This document shows, in pieces, positions 18,091 through 28,453 of a stretch of 64,000 bases of DNA. The notes under the pieces were generated by a model. The model saw only the letters and a program-made list of their open reading frames with translations. It was not told where the DNA came from and did not search any database. This DNA is from an uncultured Paracoccaceae bacterium (lineage in GTDB: Bacteria > Pseudomonadota > Alphaproteobacteria > Rhodobacterales > Rhodobacteraceae): positions 577,189 to 641,188 of the forward strand of contig CATOSB010000001.1 of the NCBI GenBank assembly GCA_951812305.1, in the 5' to 3' direction. The translations under genes were made by a program, and so were the position numbers. The number at the start of each line of letters is the position of its first letter. Within the stretch, counting starts at the first letter, position 1.

Positions 18091-21039
18091 TTATCCTTCA
18101 ATGCCAAGCGCGGTGTTCACCAGCGCTTCCTGTTGAGCTTTGTGTTGACTGGCCAGACCCGTAGCTGGCGAAGCGGATGCCGTGCGTCCAGCGTATACGG
18201 GACGTGTATGTTTGGCCTTGATGCGGGTCAGAACCCATTCGATGTTGGGTTCGATAAATGACCACGCGCCCTGGTTTTTCGGCTCTTCCTGACACCACAC
18301 CATTTCGGCGTTCTTGAAACGGCCCAACTCGTCGACCATCGACTTGGCGGGGAACGGATAAAACTGTTCGATCCGCATCAGATAGGTGTCGTCCAAGCCC
18401 TCGGCATCGCGCTTGTCCAGCAGGTCGAAATAGACTTTGCCGGAACACATCACGACGCGTTTAATCTTGTCGTCCGCCTTCAGCGTCAGGTCGGAATTTC
18501 CGTATTGCGCATCGTCCCAAAGGACACGGTGGAAGCTGGAACCATCCGTGAATTCATGCGCCTTCGAAACGCAAAGCTTGTGCCGCAAGAGCGACTTCGG
18601 CGTCATCATGATCAGCGGTTTGCGATAGCTGCGGTGCATCTGGCGGCGCAGGATGTGGAAATAGTTCGCCGGTGTCGTGCAATTCGCCACGATCCAGTTG
18701 TCGCCGCCGCACATCTGCAGGAAGCGTTCGAGACGGGCGGACGAGTGTTCAGGCCCCTGCCCCTCAAAGCCATGTGGCAACAGGCAGACAAGACCCGACA
18801 TACGCAGCCATTTTGACTCGCCCGACGAAATGAACTGGTCGAACATGATCTGCGCGCCGTTGGCGAAATCGCCAAACTGCGCCTCCCACAAGGTCAGCGC
18901 GTTGGGCTCGGCCAGCGAATAGCCGTATTCGAAGCCGAGCACCGCGTATTCCGACAGCATCGAGTCGATGACTTCGTACTGCGCCTGACCCTCGCGGATG
19001 TTGTTCAGCGGGTAATAGCGCCCTTCTTCCTTCTGATCGACGATGCCGGAATGGCGGTGGCTGAACGTGCCGCGCGTAGAATCCTGACCGGCCAGTCGAA
19101 CGGGGAAGCCCTCGGTCATCAGCGACCCGAAGGCCAGTGCCTCGCCCGTGGCCCAATCGAACCCCTCGCCGGTTTCGAACATCTTCGCCTTGGCGTCGAG
19201 GATTCGGGCAACGGTTTTGTGGACCGGATAGCCATCGGGCAGTGTGGTCAGCGCTTTGCCGATCTCTGCAAGCGTGGATTTCTCGATCGCGGTTTTGCCA
19301 CGCTGATAATCCTCGCCTGCGCGGTCCAGATCGGACCAGCGGCCATCCAGCCAATCGGCCTTGTTGGGGCGGAACACCCGGCCCGCCTCGAACTCCTCAT
19401 TCAGATGGGCCTGAAAACCTGCCTTCATATCCTCTATCTCGCCTTCGGGGATAAGCCCGTCGCGTACGAGCCGTTCGGTATAAAGGCTGAGCGTTGTCTT
19501 ATGTTTCTTGATCTTGTTGTACATGTTCGGGTTGGTGAACATGGGCTCGTCGCCCTCATTATGTCCGAACCGGCGGTAACAGAAGATGTCGATTACCACG
19601 TCCTTGCCGAACTTCTGGCGGTATTCGGTGGCGACCTTGGCGGCGTGAACCACGGCCTCGGGGTCGTCGCCATTGACGTGGAAGATCGGCGCCTCGACCA
19701 TTAGGGCGATGTCGGTGGGGTACGGGCTGGAGCGGCTGAAATGCGGGGCGGTGGTAAAGCCGATCTGGTTGTTCACGATGATATGCATCGTGCCGCCTGT
19801 TTTGTGGCCGCGCAGACCGGAAAGCCCGAAACACTCCGCCACAACACCTTGCCCGGCGAACGCCGCGTCGCCGTGTAACAGGATGGGCATGACGGTAGAG
19901 CGGGTCTCGTCGTTTTTCTGATCCTGCTTGGCGCGCACCTTGCCGATGACGACGGGGTTCACCGCCTCCAGATGGCTGGGATTTGCCGTCAGGCTAAGGT
20001 GGACAGTGTTGCCATCGAATTCCCGATCATGGCTGGCGCCAAGGTGGTATTTCACGTCCCCTGAACCGTCGACTTCATCGGGTTTGAACGACCCGCCCTG
20101 AAACTCGTTGAAGATCGCGCGATAGGGTTTCTGCATGACGTTGGCGAGAACCGACAGACGCCCGCGATGCGGCATCCCGATAACGATGTCTGTGACGCCC
20201 AGCTGGCCACCACGCTTGATGATCTGCTCCATCGCGGGAACAAGGCTTTCGCCGCCATCCAGACCGAACCGTTTGGTGCCCATGTATTTGACATGCAGGA
20301 ATTTTTCGAAGCCCTCGGCCTCGACCAGCTTGTTCAGGATCGCTTTCCGACCTTCCTTGGTGAAGGCGATTTCCTTGCCATAGCCTTCGATCCGCTCCTT
20401 CAGCCAACCGGCCTGTTCAGGGTCGGAAATATGCATGTATTGCAGCGCGAATGTGCCGCAATAGGTGCGTTTCACGATGTCGAGGATCTGACGGAGATTG
20501 GCGAATTCAAGGCCCAGCACATTGTCGAGGAAGATCGGGCGGTCGAAATCAATATCCGTGAAGCCATAAGCGTGCGGGTCAAGTTCCGGATGTGGGGTTT
20601 CATCACGCATTCCCAAGGGATCAAGATCGGCGACCAGATGGCCCCGGATCCGATAGGCGCGGATCAGCATCAGCGCGCGCATGGAATCAAGCACGGCCTG
20701 ACGCACCTGTTCATCCGTAACTTCGACACCCTTTTCTTCGGCCTTCGCCTTGATCTTCTTTTCTGCCGCCTGCGGCTCCGCCCATTGCCCATCCAGCGCG
20801 GATGTCAATTCATCATTCGGCGCAGGCGGCCAGTCCGCGCGCGCCCAGCTCGGCCCCTCGGCCTCCTGGCGAACTTCGATATGGTCGTCGCCCATGCCCG
20901 CGAAGAACTTCGCCCAAGCCTCATCCACCGCATTGGGATCAGCGGCATAGCGGGCATAAAGCTGCTCCAGATATTCCGCATTGTGCCCCTGCATGAATGA
21001 GGAGGCATGGAATTGGTCGTTTTGGGGATGGTCGGTCAT
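18091..21039 (-). CDS. sucA: 2-oxoglutarate dehydrogenase E1
   Basis: 982 residues, the usual length for the thiamine-diphosphate E1. Visible motifs: [28 protein letters not shown] (the GDx ThDP/Mg motif), [30 protein letters not shown] and [16 protein letters not shown]. The N-terminal [12 protein letters not shown] segment binds the E2/E3 core. It decarboxylates 2-oxoglutarate and passes the succinyl group to OdhB. It lies between sucD and odhB in a minus-strand operon. Confidence 0.96.
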   Translation of the reverse strand: MTDHPQNDQFHASSFMQGHNAEYLEQLYARYAADPNAVDEAWAKFFAGMGDDHIEVRQEAEGPSWARADWPPAPNDELTSALDGQWAEPQAAEKKIKAKAEEKGVEVTDEQVRQAVLDSMRALMLIRAYRIRGHLVADLDPLGMRDETPHPELDPHAYGFTDIDFDRPIFLDNVLGLEFANLRQILDIVKRTYCGTFALQYMHISDPEQAGWLKERIEGYGKEIAFTKEGRKAILNKLVEAEGFEKFLHVKYMGTKRFGLDGGESLVPAMEQIIKRGGQLGVTDIVIGMPHRGRLSVLANVMQKPYRAIFNEFQGGSFKPDEVDGSGDVKYHLGASHDREFDGNTVHLSLTANPSHLEAVNPVVIGKVRAKQDQKNDETRSTVMPILLHGDAAFAGQGVVAECFGLSGLRGHKTGGTMHIIVNNQIGFTTAPHFSRSSPYPTDIALMVEAPIFHVNGDDPEAVVHAAKVATEYRQKFGKDVVIDIFCYRRFGHNEGDEPMFTNPNMYNKIKKHKTTLSLYTERLVRDGLIPEGEIEDMKAGFQAHLNEEFEAGRVFRPNKADWLDGRWSDLDRAGEDYQRGKTAIEKSTLAEIGKALTTLPDGYPVHKTVARILDAKAKMFETGEGFDWATGEALAFGSLMTEGFPVRLAGQDSTRGTFSHRHSGIVDQKEEGRYYPLNNIREGQAQYEVIDSMLSEYAVLGFEYGYSLAEPNALTLWEAQFGDFANGAQIMFDQFISSGESKWLRMSGLVCLLPHGFEGQGPEHSSARLERFLQMCGGDNWIVANCTTPANYFHILRRQMHRSYRKPLIMMTPKSLLRHKLCVSKAHEFTDGSSFHRVLWDDAQYGNSDLTLKADDKIKRVVMCSGKVYFDLLDKRDAEGLDDTYLMRIEQFYPFPAKSMVDELGRFKNAEMVWCQEEPKNQGAWSFIEPNIEWVLTRIKAKHTRPVYAGRTASASPATGLASQHKAQQEALVNTALGIEG

Positions 21040-21079
21040 TTCAGGCTCTTTTCTATAGGCGTCAGACCAAGGGTTTCGT

Positions 21080-21412
21080 TCAGGAACACTTCACGACGTA
21101 GGACCGATGCGTGCTAAATTTCATGCGGTTGGTAAAGACAAGCGAGACGTGCGCCATGCGCCCACACCAATGGAACGCCGCGTGGCGAACGGGGCCGGAG
21201 CTAGCGGGGAAGTTTGTCATCGACGACACGATCACAACGGCCGTGTTCTTGCCCGACTGAGACACGACACGTGCATTGCGCAAAACGAAGTTCTCCGGCG
21301 GCAAGGTTCCCGCGCCCTCAGAGATGCGCACTGTGTTCACGTCATGGGCCGCGACAGACGATGCGAAAGCCAGCGCGAATGTCATTCCCGTCAACACAAA
21401 ACGTCTCATCAT
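21080..21412 (-). CDS. Hypothetical exported protein in the TCA operon
   Basis: 110 residues from the ATG at 21412 (preceded by GGAGGGATC). The N-terminus MMRRFVLTGMTFALAFASSVAA is a Sec signal peptide with cleavage near AAHD. The mature part is small and Ser/Val/Arg-rich, with two Cys (HWCG and VVKCS at the end) that could pair. I recognise no family. It sits 28 bases downstream of sucD and 40 bases upstream of odhA on the same strand. Function unknown. Confidence 0.65.
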   Translation of the reverse strand: MMRRFVLTGMTFALAFASSVAAHDVNTVRISEGAGTLPPENFVLRNARVVSQSGKNTAVVIVSSMTNFPASSGPVRHAAFHWCGRMAHVSLVFTNRMKFSTHRSYVVKCS

Positions 21413-21440
21413 GATCCCTCCCGAAGTCTGATCCGGTCGT

Positions 21441-22322
21441 TTATCCAATCGCCTCCAGCACAGCCTCGCCCAGCCCCGCAGGGCTTTCGGCGACAACGAT
21501 GCCGGCGGCACGCATGGCTTCGATCTTGTCCTCGGCACCACCTTTGCCGCCCGCAACGATGGCGCCGGCATGGCCCATGCGGCGACCCGGAGGCGCCGTG
21601 CGGCCAGCGATGAAACCGGCGGTGGGTTTGGAGCGGCCCTTTTTGGCCTCATCGATCAGGAATTGGGCGGCCTCTTCCTCGGCAGAGCCGCCGATTTCGC
21701 CGATCATGATGATCGATTTCGTTTCGTCATCGGCCAAAAACCATTCCAGCACGTCGATGTGTTCGGTGCCCTTGATCGGGTCGCCGCCGATGCCGACGCA
21801 GGTGGATTGGCCAAGGCCCACATCCGTCGTCTGCTTCACCGCCTCATAGGTCAGCGTGCCGGAACGCGACACAACGCCGACCGACCCGCGTTTGTGGATG
21901 TGGCCCGGCATGATGCCGATCTTGCAGGCGTCCGGCGTGATGATGCCCGGGCAGTTTGGGCCGATTAGGCGCGTGGCGGATCCGTCCAGCGCGCGCTTGA
22001 CCTTCATCATGTCCAAGACCGGAATGCCCTCGGTAATGCAGACGACGAGCGGCATTTCGGCGTCGATGGCTTCGAGGATCGAATCCGCGGCAAACGGCGG
22101 CGGAACGTAGATGACTGACGCGTTCGCACCTGTCACGTCCTTCGCCTCATGCACCGAATTGAAAACCGGCAGGTCCAGATGCTCCTGCCCGCCCTTGCCC
22201 GGCGTCACGCCGCCGACCATTTTGGTGCCATAGGCGATGGCCTGTTCGGAATGGAACGTGCCCTGGCTTCCGGTGAAGCCCTGACAGATAACTTTGGTAT
22301 TTTCGTCGACGAGTACGGCCAT
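21441..22322 (-). CDS. sucD: Succinyl-CoA ligase (ADP-forming) subunit alpha
   Basis: 293 residues. It has the CoA-binding Rossmann part ([20 protein letters not shown]), [19 protein letters not shown], and [16 protein letters not shown], whose His is phosphorylated. Paired with SucC it makes succinate and ATP from succinyl-CoA. Unusually, sucC and sucD are separated by three small genes here. The start is one base after the end of a small membrane protein gene (22324). Confidence 0.96.
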   Translation of the reverse strand: MAVLVDENTKVICQGFTGSQGTFHSEQAIAYGTKMVGGVTPGKGGQEHLDLPVFNSVHEAKDVTGANASVIYVPPPFAADSILEAIDAEMPLVVCITEGIPVLDMMKVKRALDGSATRLIGPNCPGIITPDACKIGIMPGHIHKRGSVGVVSRSGTLTYEAVKQTTDVGLGQSTCVGIGGDPIKGTEHIDVLEWFLADDETKSIIMIGEIGGSAEEEAAQFLIDEAKKGRSKPTAGFIAGRTAPPGRRMGHAGAIVAGGKGGAEDKIEAMRAAGIVVAESPAGLGEAVLEAIG

Positions 22323-22323
22323 A

Positions 22324-22620
22324 TTAGGTTCCCATAGTTGAATTACGGATGCGCCGGGCGGTCAGAGATGCGGCGACAACGCCGCCGTCGGCGGCAAGAC
22401 TGAAGTAGACGGTAAAGAGGAAAACAAAGCCGCGATCAGGGCCGACGGGTTCACTTGCAAACGAGATCAAGCCCCAAAGAGCGGTCACCGCAAGGGCAAG
22501 GCACAACGCCGACATGCCGGCAATGCCGCCGCGCGGGAACCCTGTGCGCGCCGCCAGCCAGCCAATCAGGCTCACCACAACCACCGGCAGCGCAACATAG
22601 AGGAGAAGTTCTGCCGTCAT
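22324..22620 (-). CDS. Small membrane protein of unknown function (TCA operon)
   Basis: 98 residues with three hydrophobic segments: [40 protein letters not shown] and [20 protein letters not shown]. No known motif. The start overlaps the end of the preceding gene by ATGA (22617-22620) and its stop is one base from sucD, so it is firmly in the operon. It and its neighbour may form a small membrane complex. Function unknown. Confidence 0.68.
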   Translation of the reverse strand: MTAELLLYVALPVVVVSLIGWLAARTGFPRGGIAGMSALCLALAVTALWGLISFASEPVGPDRGFVFLFTVYFSLAADGGVVAASLTARRIRNSTMGT

Positions 22621-22889
22621 CCGCCAGACTCAGTTGATGTCGGCAAGGCGGGAACCGTTTCCGGCGCAAGCAGCTGCCAGAGCAGGTAAAGTCCGATCAG
22701 TGTGATTGCTGCGCGCGCAAGATATCCAAAGATAACGAACAGACCGTTGAAAAACGAAAACCCCTGCGCGCCGTTATCAGCGATCAGAAAAATCGATGTC
22801 CCTGCCCCGATCAGCAACAGCGTGGGGATAAGCTGTGCGTCGCTTATTAGGGCCGGAAGGCGGGCGATGATGTCGTTCAAAAATTCCAT
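22617..22889 (-). CDS. Small membrane protein of unknown function (TCA operon)
   Basis: 90 residues. Two or three predicted helices are visible (LIPTLLLIGAGTSIFLIA, LFVIFGYLARAAITLIGLYL). A short Thr/Ser/Pro tail follows. It is coupled to the next membrane gene by a 4-base overlap. I recognise no family. Its start at 22889 is about 70 bases downstream of the lipoprotein gene. Confidence 0.66.
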   Translation of the reverse strand: MEFLNDIIARLPALISDAQLIPTLLLIGAGTSIFLIADNGAQGFSFFNGLFVIFGYLARAAITLIGLYLLWQLLAPETVPALPTSTESGG

Positions 22890-22959
22890 GTTCTGTCCTG
22901 TCGGTCTGTCGTGTTTTTTGTTCGTTCTACTCTTTATGACTGATTTCGATAATTGCGGG

Positions 22960-23508
22960 TTACGTTTCGGCCTTGGCCTGACGGATCGCGAAGATCACGC
23001 GCGGCGGTGCAACTTTTGGGCCGTGGCGTTCCAGCCAGATCACATCGCCTTTGGGAGTGATCCAGGCGCTTTCGGCGCGCGGGCCAATTGTTTTTGGGTT
23101 GAAGGCGCGGGCCATCGGAAAGGTTTCGGCCACATAATCGGTGTATCGGTTTGACTGCCCGGTGCGGGCTTCTGCCGCGACCCCGCACGCAGAATTGCCG
23201 AACAGCATGACGGCTGGGTTAGAGTTATCGACCACATAGGTGCTGACACCCCGGCCAAGGTCACGTTTCTCGATATATTCGGCTTTGCGCAATCTGGTCT
23301 GTTTCTCGGCCAGCGATCCGGCAAGACAGATGTTTTTGAAAGTCGCGATGATGTTCGATGGGGAAGATTTCGGGACGATGTTGGTTTCCGCCATACTCGC
23401 GAATTCAGGATCACGCGTCGTGGACTCGCACCCAGCCAACGCCGCACAAGCTAGCCCGATGGCCATCCTGTTTCCGAATTTCGGCGTATTTCCCGATGCA
23501 GGTACCAC
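22960..23508 (-). CDS. Putative lipoprotein of unknown function (TCA operon)
   Basis: Up to 182 residues. The stretch [12 protein letters not shown] is a lipobox (LAGC) after a short hydrophobic core, so the mature protein would start with a lipidated Cys near residue 27 from the GTG at 23508. A start at 23466 would leave an uncharged n-region, so I prefer the longer form, which has a Lys and an Arg. The C-terminal half has a compact domain ([38 protein letters not shown]). It begins 4 bases after the sucC stop. No family recognised. Confidence 0.68.
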   Translation of the reverse strand: MVPASGNTPKFGNRMAIGLACAALAGCESTTRDPEFASMAETNIVPKSSPSNIIATFKNICLAGSLAEKQTRLRKAEYIEKRDLGRGVSTYVVDNSNPAVMLFGNSACGVAAEARTGQSNRYTDYVAETFPMARAFNPKTIGPRAESAWITPKGDVIWLERHGPKVAPPRVIFAIRQAKAET

Positions 23509-23512
23509 CGGT

Positions 23513-24706
23513 TCAGCCCTTCACCGCCTTCACGATCTTTTCGGCACCGTCCTTCAAATCATCCGCCGCGATCACGTCGACGTCGGAGTTGTTGATAATG
23601 GCTTTGCCCTCATCGACCATCGTACCTTCCAGCCGGACGACCAGCGGCACTTGCAGACCCACTTCTTTAACCGCAGCCACGACACCTTCTGCGATCACAT
23701 CACAGCGCATGATGCCGCCGAAGATGTTGACGAGAATACCTTTGACGTTCTTGTCCGAGGTGATGATCTTGAAAGCCTCGGTCACTTTCTCTTTCGTCGC
23801 GCCACCGCCTACGTCCAGAAAGTTGGCAGGTTCCGCGCCGTAAAGTTTGATAATGTCCATCGTCGCCATCGCCAGCCCCGCGCCGTTGACCATACAGCCG
23901 ATTTCGCCATCGAGCGCGATGTAGTTCAGGTCATACTTGGAGGCTTCGAGTTCCTTGGGGTCTTCTTCGCTTTCGTCGCGCAGCTCGGCAATGTCTGGGT
24001 GGCGATATGTGGCGTTTGAATCGAAACCCATCTTGGCGTCGAGGCATTTCAACTCGCCACTTTCCGTCAGGATCAGCGGGTTGATTTCCAGCATCTCGGC
24101 GTCTTTTTCGATGAATATCTTATAAAGCGTTCCCATCAGCTGAACGCATTGCTTCACCTGTTTGCCTTCCAGCCCAAGCGCAAAGGCAATTCGCCGACCG
24201 TGAAACGCCTGATATCCGTTGGCTGGGTCGATGTTGAATGACAGGATCTTTTCCGGGGTGCTGGCGGCGACCTCTTCAATGTCCATCCCGCCCTCGGTCG
24301 AGGCGACAAAGCTGATACGACTGGAACCACGGTCCACGAGTAAGGCCAGATAGAATTCCTTGGCAATCGCGGCCCCGTCCTCGATGTAGACGCGGTTAAC
24401 CTGCTTGCCCACGGGACCGGTTTGATGGGTGACAAGCGTGCGGCCAAGCATGGCCTTCGCCTCTGACTCAGCCTCAGCAACTGAACGCGTGATGCGCACA
24501 CCGCCCTTGTCGCCGGCATCGGCCTCTTTGAATGTACCTTTGCCGCGTCCGCCCGCGTGGATTTGCGCCTTCACCACCCAGACCGGGCCGTCAAGCTCCC
24601 CTGCGGCGGCTTTCGCCTCTTCTGCCCGCAGAACTGCGCGCCCGTCGCTGACTGGCGCGCCATATGAACGCAAAAGCGCTTTTGCCTGGTATTCATGGAT
24701 ATTCAT
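23513..24706 (-). CDS. sucC: Succinyl-CoA ligase (ADP-forming) subunit beta
   Basis: 397 residues. It starts [19 protein letters not shown], then the ATP-grasp domain ([19 protein letters not shown]) and the C-terminal ligase domain with [27 protein letters not shown] and [13 protein letters not shown]. It forms succinyl-CoA synthetase with SucD. It is the first gene of the operon; the 284-base upstream region carries a paired palindrome. Confidence 0.97.
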   Translation of the reverse strand: MNIHEYQAKALLRSYGAPVSDGRAVLRAEEAKAAAGELDGPVWVVKAQIHAGGRGKGTFKEADAGDKGGVRITRSVAEAESEAKAMLGRTLVTHQTGPVGKQVNRVYIEDGAAIAKEFYLALLVDRGSSRISFVASTEGGMDIEEVAASTPEKILSFNIDPANGYQAFHGRRIAFALGLEGKQVKQCVQLMGTLYKIFIEKDAEMLEINPLILTESGELKCLDAKMGFDSNATYRHPDIAELRDESEEDPKELEASKYDLNYIALDGEIGCMVNGAGLAMATMDIIKLYGAEPANFLDVGGGATKEKVTEAFKIITSDKNVKGILVNIFGGIMRCDVIAEGVVAAVKEVGLQVPLVVRLEGTMVDEGKAIINNSDVDVIAADDLKDGAEKIVKAVKG

Positions 24707-24848
24707 CGAGGACCTCTTTATCTATTTTCCACGCCAGACACCGTGATACCACGCTTCCGGCAACGTTAGGTCAGTCTTGCCTAAAGACTCATGGTTAATA
24801 AATGCCAATTGCGCGAAATTCTGCGTTAGGACACATATTTCTCACTTT

Positions 24849-24879
24849 TGTGATCACGTGATTTTTTTTCGTGATCACA
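24849..24879. promoter_or_regulatory. Paired GTGATCAC palindromes upstream of sucC
   Basis: TGTGATCACG (24849-24858) and CGTGATCACA (24870-24879) form a perfect inverted repeat. Each arm contains the 8-bp palindrome GTGATCAC. The centres are 21 bp apart, two helical turns, so a dimeric regulator could bind both on one face. The site lies 143 bases before sucC (minus strand) and 112 before the glycosyltransferase (plus strand). The regulator is not identified. The sequence is reminiscent of, but shorter than, a CRP-type TGTGA/TCACA site. Confidence 0.55.
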
Positions 24880-24990
24880 TATCAAGGCGATCATGCCCTG
24901 ACAAGAGAATCAATCGAAAAATGGCAGTAGATTACGCTTGAATCAAAAAGCCGCTGTGTCATTTTCCAAATCAGCAATCCAGAGGGGACG

Positions 24991-25995
24991 ATGAACAGCA
25001 CGGTTCGTTGGGGTGTTGTCGGTACAATGGACGAACCTGCGCCGTTGATCGTGGCGTGGGTTGCGCATCATTTGTCGCTTGGTGCGTCAGAGGTACATGT
25101 TTTCCTCGACCGCGCTAATCCCGAGGCTCAAGCGACGCTGGCGGATATTCCCAATTGCTTCACTACCTTGTGCGACGGGCGCTATTGGCAGGAAAGCAGT
25201 CGCAGCGAACGTCCGATCCGCCACACGGCGCGGCAGAAATACAATGCCACACATGTGTATCAGAACCGGCCGCTGGATTGGGTGATCCAATGCGACGCCG
25301 ATGAATTTCTCGATTTGTCGCGTGGGTTTTCTGAGGAGCTTTTGGAATCCAACGCCCGCACAATGAGACTGCGCAATGTCGAGCGTGTTCGCCGTGGTCC
25401 GGCAAATGACATCTTTCACGGCACGTTCCGTGGGTTGCAGGAAAATCAGGAACTCACCGATCGCATCTATGGTCGCTGGTCGGAATTTCTGAATGCAGGA
25501 ATGGCGGGGTATCACGATGGCAAGGACATCACCCGAACGGGTGAGGATTTCACGATGGGGGTACATTTCCCGATTGATGCCACGACGTCACAGCGCCACC
25601 ACGATCCCTATGTCGAAATGCGCTCTGCTCGGATCCTGCATTTCGACGGGCTGACACCATTGCATGTGGTTTTGAAGCTACTGAAGCGCGCCAACGAGCC
25701 CAAGTATCAGGTTCCGCGCAAGCATGGCTCACAACGCGAACGCCAGTTCCGTTATGCTCGCAATCACACCGAAAAGCCCAGGCAGATGGCGAAGATGCTG
25801 GAAGCGGTCTTTGCGCTCGACAAAGATCAGGCGGATGGGCTTGGCGGCAGCCATCTGGAAATCGTGTTTCACCCCGGGAAGGCGATGGAGCAGTACGGCC
25901 TTTCCGCCAATCTGAGCATCGAAAATTTCGACTCAGAACTGCGGCGGCGCGAGGCAGACCTGATTGAATTGACAGGGCTGCAATGGCCCGGGTGA
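24991..25995 (+). CDS. Glycosyltransferase family 2-like protein
   Basis: 334 residues. The N-terminal half has APLIVAWVAHHLSLGASEVHVFLDRAN and LDWVIQCDADEFLDLS, where DAD is the DxD metal/nucleotide-sugar motif. This matches the Glyco_tranf_2_4 group found in cell-surface and polysaccharide genes. A His-rich C-terminal region (HFPIDATTSQRHHDPYVEM) follows. No signal peptide. It overlaps azlC by 13 bases. Acceptor and donor are not readable. Confidence 0.85.
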   Translation: MNSTVRWGVVGTMDEPAPLIVAWVAHHLSLGASEVHVFLDRANPEAQATLADIPNCFTTLCDGRYWQESSRSERPIRHTARQKYNATHVYQNRPLDWVIQCDADEFLDLSRGFSEELLESNARTMRLRNVERVRRGPANDIFHGTFRGLQENQELTDRIYGRWSEFLNAGMAGYHDGKDITRTGEDFTMGVHFPIDATTSQRHHDPYVEMRSARILHFDGLTPLHVVLKLLKRANEPKYQVPRKHGSQRERQFRYARNHTEKPRQMAKMLEAVFALDKDQADGLGGSHLEIVFHPGKAMEQYGLSANLSIENFDSELRRREADLIELTGLQWPG

Positions 25996-26678
25996 ACCGC
26001 GCTTTCTGGCAGGGTCTGACCAATGGACTGCCGTTTCTTCTGATCGTGGCCCCCTTCGCGGCGGTTTTTGGCGTGGCAGGTGCCGAGGCAGGCCTACCGC
26101 TTGCCCAAATCCTCGGGTTTTCGGCTGTGGTTGTCGCTGGCGCATCACAATTTGCGGCCCTGCAACTGATGACGGAAAACGCAGGCGTCCCGTTGGTGAT
26201 CACGGCGGCTTTGGTCGTCAATCTGCGCATGGCCATGTATTCCGCCGCATTGGCGCCCCATGTCGGCGCCGCGCCGCTCTGGCAGCGTGTGTTCATTGGA
26301 TATCTGAATTTCGATCACAGCTTTGCGGTGGCGATGCTGGATTATGAGCAGCGTCCGGAGCGAACGGTTTCAGGCAAGGTCGCCTATTTTCTCGGTGTAG
26401 CAATCCCTGCCGGGTCTGTCTGGGTTGGGTTCACGCTGGTCGGTGCCGTGGTCGGAACAGCCATACCAGACAGCTTTGCGCTGGACTTCGCAGTGCCGAT
26501 TGCATTTTTGGCAATTGTCGCCCCCGCATTGAAAACGCTTGCGCATATTGCCGCCGCTGCCACGTCAATCGTCCTGGCGCTTTTGTTGTCGTGGATGCCG
26601 TCGGGCACCGGGCTGATCCTGGCCGCAATGGTGGCCATGATCATCGGCGCCGAGGTTGAGAGGCGGATGGGACGATGA
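25983..26678 (+). CDS. azlC: AzlC-family branched-chain amino acid exporter, large subunit
   Basis: 231 residues, about five to six helices. GLTNGLPFLLIVAPFAAVFG, GFSAVVVAGASQFAALQLM and NLRMAMYSAALAPH are conserved in AzlC/YgaZ proteins. With AzlD it forms a two-subunit exporter of branched-chain amino acids in the inner membrane. It overlaps azlD by 4 bases, as usual for the pair. Confidence 0.94.
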   Translation: MARVNRAFWQGLTNGLPFLLIVAPFAAVFGVAGAEAGLPLAQILGFSAVVVAGASQFAALQLMTENAGVPLVITAALVVNLRMAMYSAALAPHVGAAPLWQRVFIGYLNFDHSFAVAMLDYEQRPERTVSGKVAYFLGVAIPAGSVWVGFTLVGAVVGTAIPDSFALDFAVPIAFLAIVAPALKTLAHIAAAATSIVLALLLSWMPSGTGLILAAMVAMIIGAEVERRMGR

Positions 26679-27004
26679 CTTATTCCGTGGCGACAATATG
26701 GGGCATCATCGCCGTTTTGGGCGTTGCGACTTTCCTGATCCGCTTCAGCTTTCTGGGGCTGCTCGGTTCTCGTGAACTGCCAGATTGGGTGCTTCGGCAC
26801 CTGCGCTATACCCCGGTCGCCGTGCTGCCCGGGTTGGTTGCGCCGCTGGTGATCTGGCCGGACGCCACAGGCGGCGTGCCGGACCCCGCACGTGCTGCGG
26901 CGGCAATTGCGACACTGGCGATTGGCTATTGGATGCGCAGCACGATTTGGGCGATCGCAGCCGGGACAGCGGTTTTGTTTCTGGGGTTGCGGCTGGTTGG
27001 ATGA
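26675..27004 (+). CDS. azlD: AzlD-family branched-chain amino acid exporter, small subunit
   Basis: 109 residues, about four helices: IIAVLGVATFLIRFSFL, WVLRHLRYTPVAVLPGLVAP, AAAAIATLAIGYWM and AIAAGTAVLFLGLRL. RHLRYTPVAVLPGL is characteristic of AzlD. ATGA overlap with azlC. Partner subunit of the exporter. Confidence 0.93.
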   Translation: MTYSVATIWGIIAVLGVATFLIRFSFLGLLGSRELPDWVLRHLRYTPVAVLPGLVAPLVIWPDATGGVPDPARAAAAIATLAIGYWMRSTIWAIAAGTAVLFLGLRLVG

Positions 27005-27120
27005 GCGTGCCCCAAGCTGGTTTCGTTTGCATGTTGCAGGGTCCCGAGACCTAGGATCGTGCAATTGTGGCCTGAAGCGGACCTAAATTCACTTCACCAT
27101 CACCCCACCTAGTTGGCGGC

Positions 27121-27290
27121 CATTGCCTGCCCGTGGGATGGCGAAACAAAACCTCAACGAGGCGCTTAATACCAGCCAAGTCCGTACGAGTTCAAAGGAT
27201 AGCGCTGCCCTCACCAAATCGCCAGCCTACCGTGGCGGGCAGGCGATGGCCGGGGCGCTGCGCGCTGTTAACCCGGCTGAAGTGGCGCGT
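27121..27290. repeat. Dispersed intergenic repeat, copy A (degenerate)
   Basis: This stretch shares blocks with two other places (52941-53180 and 60784-61010): GCCTGCCCGTGGGATGGCGA near 27126, CCAGCCAAGTCCGTACGAGTTC, then the hairpin region ATCGCCAGCC...GGGCAGGCGAT at 27218-27247. Copy A has diverged most inside the hairpin. It lies in the gap between azlD and a convergent SDR gene. The open frame through it (27123-27350) looks like an accident of the repeat. The rest of 27005-27346 shows nothing else. Confidence 0.7.
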
Positions 27291-27346
27291 CTGAATGGCA
27301 GTAAAAGGCCATTCCGAGCCCCAGTCCACCGGACACTTGCACAGAT

Positions 27347-28099
27347 CTAAATCGACCCCGCTTCAACCATATAATTGTTCGCCGTACACATGGCCGCATC
27401 ATCGGAAGCCAGAAACACCACCATCCGCGCTACATAGACCGGTTCGATCAGGTCGGGCAGGCATTGCCTGTCGCGGTGCTTTTCAAGCGCTTCGGGCGAT
27501 GCCCAAAGTTCCTTCTGCCGTTCGGTCATGATCCACCCCGGAACGACTGTGTTCACCCGGATTCGGTGATCTCCCAGATCCCGCGCCATCGTGCGGGTCA
27601 GGCCATGAACGGCGGATTTGGCCGTGGCATAGGCCGGAAAACCGCCTCCGGTCTCCCACCAGCTGTTGGACCCGATATTGACAATCGATCCCGACCCGGC
27701 GGCGATCATATCGGGCGCAACTGCCTGGATGGCAAAGAACATATGGCGCAGGTTGGTCGCCATGCGCTCGTCCCAATATTCGGGCGTCACATCCTTCCAG
27801 TCATGGCGATCATCGCGCGCGGCGTTGTTGACCAGAATATCGGCTGGACCGATCCGCGATTTCAAGCTCGCGAACGCAATTCGCAACGCGTCGATGTCGC
27901 GCAAATCGCAGGTTTCAAAACTAACATCGCCCTCCGTTTTCGCGGCCAAAGCTGCGCTTCCCTCTGCGTCGAGATCAACGAACCCCACTCGCGCGCCCTG
28001 CGCCGCGAACGCTGCCACAATCTCTGCGCCAATCCCCGACGCACCGCCAGTCATATTGACGGTCTTTTCTTTTAAGCTTGGGTAGCTGGCGAATGTCAT
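27347..28099 (-). CDS. SDR-family oxidoreductase
   Basis: 250 residues. The NAD(P) motif TGGASGIGAEIVAAFAAQGA is at residues 17-36, ILVNNAARDD (NNAG-like) follows, and the catalytic set is in SIVNIGSNSWWETGGGFPAYATAKSAVHG (Ser, Tyr, Lys). PGWIMTERQKELW is typical of sugar-dehydrogenase-type SDRs such as L-fucose, L-rhamnose or galactose 1-dehydrogenases. Substrate not determined. Convergent with azlCD. Confidence 0.88.
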   Translation of the reverse strand: MTFASYPSLKEKTVNMTGGASGIGAEIVAAFAAQGARVGFVDLDAEGSAALAAKTEGDVSFETCDLRDIDALRIAFASLKSRIGPADILVNNAARDDRHDWKDVTPEYWDERMATNLRHMFFAIQAVAPDMIAAGSGSIVNIGSNSWWETGGGFPAYATAKSAVHGLTRTMARDLGDHRIRVNTVVPGWIMTERQKELWASPEALEKHRDRQCLPDLIEPVYVARMVVFLASDDAAMCTANNYMVEAGSI

Positions 28100-28180
28100 G
28101 AGGAATCCTTTGGTTCAGAAGTTCTGTGTTGTCAGATAATTGGCCGAATACGGCGTCAGTGTCATCATCGTGTTGGAAAA

Positions 28181-28220
28181 TCAAAACGCCCGGGCAACAA
28201 TCGCTGCCCGGGCGTTTTGA
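28181..28220 (-). terminator. Strong intrinsic terminator after tRNA-fMet
   Basis: Arms TCAAAACGCCCGGGCA (28181-28196) and TGCCCGGGCGTTTTGA (28205-28220) pair perfectly over 16 bp around an 8-base loop. The stem is GC-rich in the middle and ends in A/T runs on both sides, so it can act in both directions. It is 3 bases after the 3' end of tRNA-fMet on the minus strand and would separate it from the SDR gene. Confidence 0.82.
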
Positions 28221-28222
28221 TT

Positions 28223-28299
<77 letters not shown>

Positions 28300-28453
28300 C
28301 CAACCTGACGGTAGTTATTGCGAGTCTCTTTGGACCGCAAGGGGGCGGCGCGGAAATTTGCAAAGAATTTGCCTACGCCTCCGCGTTAATAACGAGGCTG
28401 GATATCTCGCGCGTCTTCGGAGAAAGTGCGCGCAACGAATGAAGGGCAGTGCG

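Noticed and set aside
24849..24879. GTGATCAC pair as a CRP site.
   Set aside because: The CRP consensus has a 6-base spacer between TGTGA and TCACA. Here the half sites abut, so I only call it a candidate site for an unknown regulator.
27123..27350. A 75-codon frame in the azlD-SDR gap.
   Set aside because: It coincides with repeat copy A and shows no family similarity. The repeat's other copies keep a different frame.
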